A model generated the notes under the pieces. That model ran no database searches and had not been told where the DNA came from. It saw only the letters and a list, made by a program, of their open reading frames with translations. DNA of 9,596 nucleotides. It comes from Planctomycetota bacterium. GTDB taxonomy: Bacteria > Planctomycetota > MHYJ01 > JACQXL01. The stretch spans positions 4,225 through 13,820 of the forward strand of contig JACQXL010000014.1 of the NCBI GenBank assembly GCA_016208805.1, read 5' to 3'. A program made the position numbers and the translations under genes. Shown here piece after piece: positions 1 to 5,795 of this stretch (the first letter of the stretch is position 1; every line of letters starts with the position of its first letter).

Positions 1-700
1 TAAATAGCAGAGCATCGCAGGCGTTCATATATAAAACTATTCTCTCGCGTGGTTGTGGTTTATCCAGCGTAATCAGTTCGGCATCGGGGATGACGGTTTT
101 TACACGGTTGAATGCCGCTTCGGCCAGACGGAAGTTTTTTACCGGGATAGCCGGATTTGACGGAAAGAGGATATATTTTTTCTGTGGGTCTAAACCGAGT
201 TGCCGGCAGGCCGTGGTTCTATCAACTATCTTAAAGCGGTCAAAATCCACACCGCAAGGGATGGTTTGGGCACGGGCACAACCTGATTTATGGCGCATCC
301 TGTCAGATTGAACAATTACCCCATTACTCAATCGGGCCAATATCTTATTCAGCCCGGCCAAGATGCGTCCGGTTAATGCGTATTTGCCATTCGGTCCGGG
401 CGTTCCTAAAATATCGTCTCCGTGGAAAGTCACGACCATCGGCAACAGGCACTGCATTCGGCCGACCCAGCCGCTCAGGCCGTAATGGCAGTGAATCAGG
501 TCATAATGGGTTGATAGTATTTTATGATAGAGCGTAAAGATGGCTTTGATGTAATTCCATTTGTTCCGATATCCCTCAATAAAAAGGACATCTATTTCCA
601 CGCCCAGCGCCTTAAGTGAATCAACTTGTTCCTTGATAAAGATGCCGTAAGTCGGGTTATGGACGGACGGGAACATATTTGTAAGCAATAATATTTTCAT
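1..700 (-). CDS. GT4-type glycosyltransferase, 5' part (3' end outside window)
   Basis: Reading the minus strand from an ATG at 700 gives 233 codons with no stop, running off the left edge. The start MKILLLTNMFPS with a following TYGIFIKEQ (residues 17-25) is the classic N-terminus of GT-B fold family 4 glycosyltransferases, which move a sugar from a nucleotide donor to a growing glycan on the cytoplasmic side of the membrane. DLIHCHYGLSG (67-77) and TFHGDDILGT (91-100) are the usual acceptor-domain motifs; VIVQSDRMR (128-136) and PCGVDFDRF (148-156) mark the link to the C-terminal donor domain, which begins at KKYILFPSN (174-182). The donor-binding E-x7-E motif would lie beyond the edge. No Shine-Dalgarno is visible before the ATG. 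It is divergent from the B12 operon and probably unrelated to it. Family assignment is firm; the sugar and acceptor are unknown. Confidence 0.85.
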   Translation of the reverse strand, partial: MKILLLTNMFPSVHNPTYGIFIKEQVDSLKALGVEIDVLFIEGYRNKWNYIKAIFTLYHKILSTHYDLIHCHYGLSGWVGRMQCLLPMVVTFHGDDILGTPGPNGKYALTGRILAGLNKILARLSNGVIVQSDRMRHKSGCARAQTIPCGVDFDRFKIVDRTTACRQLGLDPQKKYILFPSNPAIPVKNFRLAEAAFNRVKTVIPDAELITLDKPQPRERIVLYMNACDALLF

Positions 701-709
701 CGGCAGGTA

Positions 710-737
710 ATTATACTTAAGTATCGCAGTATAACAA
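710..737 (-). promoter_or_regulatory. Possible promoter of the glycosyltransferase, near-leaderless
   Basis: On the minus strand TATAAT (710-715) is a perfect -10 box. A weak -35 TTGTTA (732-737) lies 16 bp upstream. Transcription would start only a few bases before the ATG at 700, consistent with the missing Shine-Dalgarno. A 12-bp perfect palindrome, ATACTTAAGTAT (713-724), overlaps it. This is read from motif match only. Confidence 0.35.
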
Positions 738-757
738 TATAAAATGGTCTCATTTTC

Positions 758-786
758 TTGACAGGTTATCAAGCGTTCGTTATATA
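758..786 (+). promoter_or_regulatory. Sigma-70-type promoter of the cob/btu operon
   Basis: TTGACA (758-763) matches the -35 consensus perfectly and TATATA (781-786) is a good -10 box, separated by the ideal 17 bp. Transcription would begin near 793, just upstream of the first paired base of the riboswitch at 796. This position fits the RNA switch exactly. Confidence 0.75.
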
Positions 787-795
787 GGTGCATCA

Positions 796-967
796 GATAC
801 AGGTTAGGGAACCCCGTAGAATCGGGGGCGGTCCCGCCGCTGTAGCCCAGCCCTTCTCTATAATTGAGAAGGGAACTCTTCTGTTCAACACTGAAAGCCA
901 CTGTCTCATAAGATTATGACGGGAAGGCAGACAGAAGGGCTGGGGAGCCAGAAGACCTGCCTGTATC
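796..967 (+). ncRNA. Cobalamin riboswitch 1 (aptamer domain)
   Basis: The core matches the B12 riboswitch consensus: a B12-box-like stretch GGGAACCCCGTAGAATCGGG (808 onward), then GGCGGTCCCGCCGCTGTAG, and the 3' conserved GAGCCAGAAGACCTGCC. The closing helix is GATACAGG (796-803) with CCTGTATC (960-967). Inside, CCCAGCCCTTCT (846-857) can pair over 12 bp with AGAAGGGCTGGG (933-944). The same 5' arm can instead form a local 8-bp hairpin, CCCTTCTC (851-858) with GAGAAGGG (866-873). The RNA binds adenosylcobalamin or a related corrinoid and would control the operon that begins at 1140. Confidence 0.93.
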
Positions 968-969
968 AA

Positions 970-1003
970 GGTTACCAAGTCTTCGTGGAGAAGATTCGTA
1001 ACC
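970..1003 (+). promoter_or_regulatory. Regulatory hairpin after riboswitch 1
   Basis: GGTTAC (970-975) pairs with GTAACC (998-1003), and AGTCTTC (978-984) pairs with GAAGATT (990-996, one G-U) around a 5-base loop. It starts two bases after the aptamer closing helix, where the regulatory-domain hairpin of B12 riboswitches normally sits. I did not find obvious loop complementarity to the aptamer L5 loop. CGGGG (1010-1014), just after it, can pair with CCCCG (1034-1038) of the terminator and could act as an antiterminator. Confidence 0.55.
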
Positions 1004-1033
1004 ACAGACCGGGGCTAAGAAACCGTGGATGCA

Positions 1034-1074
1034 CCCCGCTCTTTGCGAGCCAAAGAGCGGGGTTTTTTATTTTA
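1034..1074 (+). terminator. Intrinsic terminator of the riboswitch leader
   Basis: A perfect 12-bp stem, CCCCGCTCTTTG (1034-1045) with CAAAGAGCGGGG (1051-1062), closes a 5-base loop and is followed by TTTTTTATTTT. It lies between the B12 aptamer and the first gene, so it is most likely the ligand-controlled off switch. Confidence 0.92.
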
Positions 1075-1078
1075 GTAA

Positions 1079-1133
1079 GCGGATTTAGCGGATTTATCTG
1101 ATTGATTATCCGTTTAATCAGTTCAATCAGTTT
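1079..1133 (+). repeat. Short tandem and inverted repeats between terminator and first gene
   Basis: GCGGATTTA occurs twice in tandem (1079-1087, 1088-1096). AATCAGTTC/AATCAGTTT also occur in tandem (1116-1124, 1125-1133). CTGATT and AATCAG give partial inverted symmetry. The unit looks like dispersed intergenic repeat sequence rather than a regulatory site, and it leaves the first gene without a recognisable Shine-Dalgarno. Confidence 0.6.
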
Positions 1134-1139
1134 ACTCGT

Positions 1140-1618
1140 ATGAAACTTATTCTCATTCGGCACGGCGATACGGATTCAAGAATAAGGTTATTTACTGCAG
1201 TCCGTTGTGGCGCACCGTTGCGACGGCGCGCATCATTGCCGGTGACCACAGGCGTCTGATTAAATGTAAGGAACTGATGGAGTCAAACCTGGGCAAGTGG
1301 GAAGGATTGACCTTTGACGAGATTCGGGAACAGTTTCCGCAGGCGATGAAACGATGGGTTAAATCCCCGATGACGTTCAATGCCCCGGCCGGCGAGAAAC
1401 TTAAAAGCCTTCAGAAACGGGTCAGACGGTTCCTGAAACGGATTGGCTCCGATAATCATTCCGGCAAGACGGTCATCGTGGTCACCCATAGCGGGCCAAT
1501 CAGGGTTATCCTGGGCGAGGCGAAAGGCAGGGGATTAAATGATTTCTGGACCACCGAGCCCAAGACCGGGTGTTGCCTGAGCGTTAATTTCACCGCAGAG
1601 GCGCAGAGAAAACGATAA
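1140..1618 (+). pseudogene. cobC: cobC-like alpha-ribazole phosphatase, internally deleted
   Basis: The start, MKLILIRHGDTDS from the ATG at 1140, carries the RHG catalytic motif of the histidine phosphatase superfamily, but that frame soon ends. The rest of the protein continues in another frame from about 1178: KVIYCSPLWRTVATARIIAG, then ESNLGKWEGLTFDEI (family EMDFGEWEG-type motif) and VIVVTHSGPIRVILG with the second catalytic His. In the family about 40 residues separate RHG from the CSPL motif; here only about 9 codons do. Around 30 codons plus a frame unit (3n+1 bases) are therefore missing. The family removes the 5'-phosphate of alpha-ribazole-P or cobalamin-5'-P at the end of loop assembly, which fits the neighbouring cobU, cobT and cobS. 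The C-terminus is also replaced by repeat-derived residues (TAEAQRKR). Whether the gap is real or an assembly error cannot be seen here. Confidence 0.8.
1591..1609 (+). repeat. Dispersed-repeat fragment forming the CobC C-terminus
   Basis: CACCGCAGAGGCGCAGAGA contains CGCAGAG twice and resembles a short repeat seen near gene ends in many environmental genomes (recalled, not searched). It encodes the last residues (TAEAQRKR) in place of the usual family C-terminus and ends just before the cobU start. Confidence 0.5.
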
Positions 1619-1620
1619 TT

Positions 1621-2142
1621 ATGAAACGGATGATTCTTATATCCGGCGGTTGCCGGAGCGGCAAGAGTCGTTACGCCGTTGAAATGGCCCGCCAAATCAA
1701 CAGCCCGAAAACCGTTTATATCGCCACCCTGTGCTTCAAAGATGCCGAAATGGACGAGCGGATTAAAAAGCACAAGCAATCACGCCCGGCCGAGTGGCAG
1801 ACCGTTGAAGAGGACAAGAATATAGAACAGGTTATCATAAATCTGCGTGGACTGGCTGAAGTGGTTATCATAGACTGTCTGACGGTTTTTACTTCCAACC
1901 TGATGCTGGAACTGCAAGAGCATAAAGCAGTCATCCAGAAAGCGGAGAACCTGCTTAAGGTTATCAAGGATTCGGATTTGACAACGATTATGGTTACCAA
2001 CGAGGTCGGTAGCGGCATCGTGCCTGATACGCCGCTGGGCCGCGAGTTCAGGGACCTGGCCGGCGGCGTGAACCAGATGGCCGCCCGTGAGGCGGATGAG
2101 GTTTATCTGATGGTGGCGGGAATACCGCTTAAGGTGAAATGA
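1621..2142 (+). CDS. cobU: Adenosylcobinamide kinase / adenosylcobinamide-phosphate guanylyltransferase
   Basis: This bifunctional cytoplasmic enzyme phosphorylates adenosylcobinamide and then transfers GMP to make AdoCbi-GDP, the substrate of CobS. At 173 residues it is close to the usual size of about 180. The P-loop is GGCRSGKS (9-16). RIKKHKQSRPAEWQTVE (47-63) carries the family histidine (His51) that is expected to form the GMP adduct. IIDCLTVFTSNL (83-94) is the Walker B region, and VTNEVGSGIVPDTPLGREF with DLAGGVNQ (125-152) and VAGIPL (165-170) complete the family signature. The ATG at 1621 is the only sensible start; it lies 2 bases after the cobC stop and has only a weak upstream purine stretch. 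Its TGA overlaps the cobT start as ATGA, pointing to translational coupling. Confidence 0.96.
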   Translation: MKRMILISGGCRSGKSRYAVEMARQINSPKTVYIATLCFKDAEMDERIKKHKQSRPAEWQTVEEDKNIEQVIINLRGLAEVVIIDCLTVFTSNLMLELQEHKAVIQKAENLLKVIKDSDLTTIMVTNEVGSGIVPDTPLGREFRDLAGGVNQMAAREADEVYLMVAGIPLKVK

Positions 2143-3206
2143 CGGATTTGTTGAATAAGACTATTTCAGCGATAGAATGGCTGGATTATCGGTTAATGGA
2201 GAAAATCCAGAAACGGCTGGACAACCTGACCAAGCCACAGGGGAGTCTGGGCCGGCTGGAGGAACTGGCCAAGCATATCGCAGGCATTATTGGTAAAGAA
2301 AAGGTTTCACTTAAACATAAAGTCATATTCACGCTGGCCGGCGACCACGGCGTGACTGCAGAAGGCGTCAGCGCCTATCCCAAAGAAGTTACGCCCCAGA
2401 TGGTCTATAACTTCCTACGCGGCGGGGCGGGCATCAACGTTCTGGCCCGGCAGACCGGCGCCCGGGTGGTTGTGGTTGATATGGGGGTAGCGTCAGAATT
2501 GCGGATTGCGGATTGTCAAATGCGGAATTTTAGGGATTACAAGATAAATCTTGGCACTGATAATTTTACCAAAGGCCCGGCTATGAGCCGTGCCGACGCT
2601 GTTAAATCCGTTGAATGCGGCATAAAACTGGTGGAAGATGAGTATCCCAAAGGTATGGACATCGTCGGCACGGGCGATATGGGTATCGGCAACACCACGC
2701 CCAGCGCCGCGATTACGGCGGTGCTGACCGGCCAACCAATAGAGACCGTCACCGGTCGGGGAACGGGTCTTGATGATGTCGGTTTGAGTCGCAAGATAGC
2801 AATCATTAAAAAAGGTCTGGAGATAAACAAACCGAATCCCAAAGATGTCATAGATGTGCTGGACAAGGTGGGCGGTTATGAAATCGGCGGAATTGCCGGC
2901 CTGATATTAGGTGCGGCGGCCCGGCGGGTGCCGGTGGTGATAGACGGATTTATTTCCGGCGCCGGCGCATTGATGGCCACCGCAATGGCGCCGCAGGTGC
3001 GTGATTTTATTATTGCCAGCCATTGCTCGGTGGAGATAGGCCATAAGGCGGCGCTGTTCCGGATGGGGCTAACGCCGTTATTAGATTTGAATCTGCGGTT
3101 GGGCGAAGGCACCGGCGCGGCCCTGGCGATGAATCTCTGCGAAAGCGCTATCAGAATCCTGAACGAGATGGCCACCTTCGGAGAAGCCGGCGTATCTGAA
3201 AAATAA
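2139..3206 (+). CDS. cobT: Nicotinate-nucleotide:dimethylbenzimidazole phosphoribosyltransferase
   Basis: The enzyme makes alpha-ribazole phosphate (the activated lower ligand) from nicotinate mononucleotide and a base such as dimethylbenzimidazole. At 355 residues it is full length for the family. LTKPQGSLGRLEELA (30-44), LAGDHGVTAEGVSAYPKEVT (67-86), GGAGINVLA (95-103), VGTGDMGIGNTTPSAA (176-191), TGRGTGLDD (205-213) and LGEGTGAALAM (321-331) are diagnostic; Glu323 in the last corresponds to the catalytic Glu317 of the Salmonella enzyme. Residues about 119-131 (SELRIADCQMRNF) are unusual for the family and coincide with a tandem ATTGCGG repeat in the DNA. The start overlaps the cobU stop by 4 bases, and the stop overlaps the cobS start by one base (TAATG). 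I judge the enzyme probably functional because all core motifs are intact. Confidence 0.96.
   Translation: MTDLLNKTISAIEWLDYRLMEKIQKRLDNLTKPQGSLGRLEELAKHIAGIIGKEKVSLKHKVIFTLAGDHGVTAEGVSAYPKEVTPQMVYNFLRGGAGINVLARQTGARVVVVDMGVASELRIADCQMRNFRDYKINLGTDNFTKGPAMSRADAVKSVECGIKLVEDEYPKGMDIVGTGDMGIGNTTPSAAITAVLTGQPIETVTGRGTGLDDVGLSRKIAIIKKGLEINKPNPKDVIDVLDKVGGYEIGGIAGLILGAAARRVPVVIDGFISGAGALMATAMAPQVRDFIIASHCSVEIGHKAALFRMGLTPLLDLNLRLGEGTGAALAMNLCESAIRILNEMATFGEAGVSEK
2498..2515 (+). repeat. ATTGCGG tandem repeat inside cobT
   Basis: ATTGCGG occurs twice in tandem (2498-2504, 2505-2511), followed by ATTG; a related TGCGGAATTT follows at 2521. It encodes part of the non-conserved surface stretch at CobT residues about 120-131. 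Similar ATTGCGA units occur in the receptor gene at 7753-7765, so this seems to be one repeat type found in two coding sequences here. Confidence 0.55.
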
Positions 3207-3984
3207 TGAAATCATTTATTAACGCAATCCAATTCCTGACGCCCATACATATTAGTTCGCGGGCCGTAGAGCCGTCTGACCTGGCCCGGTCAATGCGTTG
3301 GTTCCCGCTGGTCGGGCTGGGCATCGGACTGTTTCTGATGGCGGTTAATACACTGGTGGCCGTTATCGGCCTATCGCATATCGTTACAGCCACTTTTCTG
3401 CTATTGGCATTGACATCCGCCAGCGGCGCTTTGCATATAGACGGTCTGGCCGATATGTGCGACGGGTTTTATGCAGGTCATGCCTCAGGCAGATCCGCCG
3501 AGGTGGACAAGACGCGTGAAGAAATCGTAAAGGTAATGCGCGACCCGCATATCGGCGTAATGGGCGTATTGGGAATAGTCTTTATCCTGCTGATAAAATG
3601 GGGCGTGTTGATTAGCCTTTTATCATTAACCGGTACCGCATACATAAATAAAACGTTGATACTGGCACCGTTGCTCAGTCGTTGGACGATGGTGGTGGCA
3701 ACCGCCTTCGGTCCGTATGCCGAGGTTGCCGGCAGCGGTACCGGCCGGGCGTTCGCGGAAAATATCTTCCGGAAAGACTGGGCCATTGCTTCTGTCATCA
3801 CGCTTGTCGCCGCGGTGGCGCTGACGCCGATTATCGGGTTCCTGCTGATGTTGGTAGCGCTGATTACGGTGGTGACCATTGTGCTGGTGGCGCGCAGAGT
3901 CCTGGGCGGAGTTACCGGCGATATCATCGGCGCAATGTCGTTCTGTTCGGCGCTTACCTGATATGCCTAATGCCAACTATATGA
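3206..3984 (+). pseudogene. cobS: Cobalamin synthase, 3' end shifted out of frame
   Basis: CobS is the inner-membrane enzyme that joins AdoCbi-GDP to alpha-ribazole (phosphate). The open frame from the ATG at 3206 gives 251 residues ending at 3961. It contains FPLVGLGIG (33-41), GALHIDGLADMCDGF (74-88) with the metal-binding Asp residues, VMRDPHIGVMGVLG (110-123) and GGVTGDIIGAM (234-244), plus several hydrophobic helices. After GAMS the family has an E-L-x-E stretch and a last helix. Here the frame reads FCSALT and stops, while another frame continues with NVVLFGAYLICLMPTI to a TGA at 3982-3984. That stop would overlap the btuF ATG (3981) as ATGA, exactly like cobU-cobT, which strongly implies it is the native end. 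About 13-19 bases (3n+1) seem lost at 3945-3955. A product lacking only the last helix might retain some activity. Confidence 0.85.
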
Positions 3985-4836
3985 GAAATATATTATACTT
4001 GATGCTTTTGGCCTGTTGTCTGGTCGGCTGTCCTAAGAATGAACCGGCTCATCCTTCGGTTTCGGCCGATACGATTGTTGATGCAACCGGAATCTCGTTT
4101 AAACTACCTGTATCAACCGGTCGGATTATTTCACTGGCGCCGTCAATTACCGAGAATATCAAGACCCTTGATGCCCAGGGCAGTCTGGTCGGGCGGACTG
4201 ATTTCTGCAAGATTACGGATGTGGCCAGCGTCGGCACTATCCTGGAGCCGTCCATAGAGAAAATAATATCGCTCAAGCCCGATTTGATTCTGGCCACCAA
4301 GGAAGGCAATAACCCCAAAACAGTGGAAAGATTAAGAGGCCTGAAGGCAGAGATGTTCGTATTCGGCGAGAGTAATTCCTGGGATGATATTAAATCCAAT
4401 TTCAGACTCTGCGGCAGGTTATTGGATAAATCGGCTAAGGCGGAACAAATTCTTAAAGACATCCAAGATGAATTAAGCCTCATAAACGTCCGGGTCGGTA
4501 TCGCCCCTGATGACGGCCGGCCCGAATACTTTTATCAATGATATAATTAAATATGGTTATGGCCGCAATATCGCGGCGGATTCTAAAATATCCTGGCCGA
4601 CCCTGAGCGTGGAAGAGATAATTAGGCGTAATCCGAATGTGATTATCATTAGCGATATGGGTGGTATGACCGAGCAGGCCAAGGCGATGTGGCAGGAAGA
4701 GCGCTTTGCCGGTATTCCCGCGGTTAAGTCCAAGCGTATTTATGTGATGGAGTCCGAACTGCTCTGCCAGCCGACTCCGACTAATTTTATCAAGGCGGTG
4801 AAACAAATATGGAAATACCTGTATCCCGGTTATTGA
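3981..4836 (+). pseudogene. btuF: Corrinoid-binding lipoprotein of the BtuFCD importer, internally deleted
   Basis: The family captures corrinoids in the periplasm and docks on BtuC. From the ATG at 3981 the protein opens MRNILYLMLLACCLVGC, a signal peptide with lipobox LVGC (Cys17). IISLAPSITENIKTL (49-63), VGTILEPSIEKIISLKPDLILA (84-105) and DDIKSNFRLCGRLL (135-148) form the N-lobe. This frame runs to 4541 but loses homology at about residue 172. The C-lobe resumes in another frame: SPLMTAGPNTFINDII (from about 4501), then WPTLSVEEIIRRNPNVIII, ending at 4836. Family proteins have about 12-18 further residues (K-P-R-V-type strand) between the lobes, so roughly 38-53 bases (3n+2) appear missing near 4490-4503. 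A second in-frame ATG at 3963 exists but is less likely. The 3' end overlaps btuC by 28 bases. Specificity for B12 rests on context. Confidence 0.82.
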
Positions 4837-5795
4837 TAATCGGTTTATTGCTTATTCTGCTGATAGGCGTGGTGATTATCTGTCTTGGTATTGGTTCAAC
4901 CGGGATTTCATATAACTTCCTGTTCGGCGCATTAGGCAGTCCGGTTGAATCAACCATAATCTGGCAGGTGCGTCTGCCCCGGATACTGGCCTCATTGTTG
5001 GTCGGTGTCGGCCTGGCCGTGGCCGGTTCCGTGCTTCAGGCCATCCTGCGCAATCCGCTGGCCGAGCCGTATACGCTGGGCATATCCGGCGGTGCGGCGC
5101 TGGGCGTGACGCTGGCGCTGATTGCCGCGCCCCTGGCCGTATTGAATTTCACACTGCCTGTTGCCGCATTCATCGGGGCAATCGGCTCTATGCTCCTGGT
5201 TTATCTCGTTGCCAGCCGCCAGCATTTCACCGTGTCCAGCCTGATACTTTCCGGCGTTATCCTCAGTTTTATCTGCTCATCGTTGGTGCTTTTGATATTC
5301 GCCGTTGCCAAGCCGACCGAGGTCCAATCGGTTCTGTATTTCCTGATGGGCAATTTCAGCACGGTGGATTATTCGCTGCTCAAGGTTATTGTCCTGCCGC
5401 TGGCGCTGAGCGTCGGGGTATTGATAGTCCTGGGCCGTGATATAGATGCGTTGAGCCTGGGCGATGAGAAGGCAATGCACCTGGGCGTCTCGGCCCGGTC
5501 GATGCGTCGTTTGATATTCGTGATTACATCCGTTATTACCGGTTGTTGCGTGGCCGTCTGCGGCATGGTCGGCTTTGTCGGTCTGATGATACCGCATATT
5601 ATGCGCGCACTGGTTGGTCCGAAACAGCAGTTCCTGATTATCAGCAGCGCCCTGAGCGGCGCGGTATTCCTGATTATTTCCGATACACTGGCTAGGACCG
5701 TTATCGCGCCGACCGAACTGCCCGTCGGCGTGATTACCGGACTGGTCGGTGGGCTCTTTTTTATAGGCGTGATTGCTAATGCTAAAAATATCTAA
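4809..5795 (+). CDS. btuC: Corrinoid ABC transporter permease (FecCD/BtuC family)
   Basis: This inner-membrane permease of the BtuFCD importer would carry corrinoids into the cytoplasm as a dimer with BtuD. At 328 residues it has the normal length. RLPRI (55-59), LAVAGSVLQAILRNPLAEP (69-87), TLGISGGAALG (89-99), GMVGFVGLMIPHIMR (252-266) and PTELPVGVITGLVGGLFF (301-318) are family hallmarks; the GFVGLMIPH stretch lies near the coupling helix that contacts BtuD. Hydrophobic segments cover most of the chain, consistent with about ten membrane helices. The ATG at 4809 lies inside the end of btuF (28-base overlap), and the 3' end overlaps btuD. Sequence alone cannot separate B12 from siderophore permeases; the riboswitch and cob genes decide it. 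Confidence 0.93.
   Translation: MEIPVSRLLIIGLLLILLIGVVIICLGIGSTGISYNFLFGALGSPVESTIIWQVRLPRILASLLVGVGLAVAGSVLQAILRNPLAEPYTLGISGGAALGVTLALIAAPLAVLNFTLPVAAFIGAIGSMLLVYLVASRQHFTVSSLILSGVILSFICSSLVLLIFAVAKPTEVQSVLYFLMGNFSTVDYSLLKVIVLPLALSVGVLIVLGRDIDALSLGDEKAMHLGVSARSMRRLIFVITSVITGCCVAVCGMVGFVGLMIPHIMRALVGPKQQFLIISSALSGAVFLIISDTLARTVIAPTELPVGVITGLVGGLFFIGVIANAKNI

Noticed and set aside
90..311. 73-residue plus-strand frame at the left edge
   Set aside because: It is antisense to the glycosyltransferase, which has clear family motifs throughout.
916..1101. 61-residue frame across riboswitch 1 and the terminator
   Set aside because: It covers structured RNA and the terminator stem, and shows no protein-like composition.
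3879..3980. Longer btuF starting inside cobS
   Set aside because: The extra N-terminus is a cobS shadow; the lipoprotein signal peptide begins cleanly at 3981 with a matching ATGA overlap.
3682..3984. Separate 100-residue reading frame over the end of cobS
   Set aside because: Only its last 16-17 residues look like native protein (the displaced CobS tail); the earlier part is an arginine/cysteine-rich shadow of the cobS frame.
1140..4836. Programmed frameshifting as the explanation for cobC, cobS and btuF
   Set aside because: In each case conserved residues are missing, not merely shifted, and no slippery heptamer with a downstream structure is evident at the junctions.
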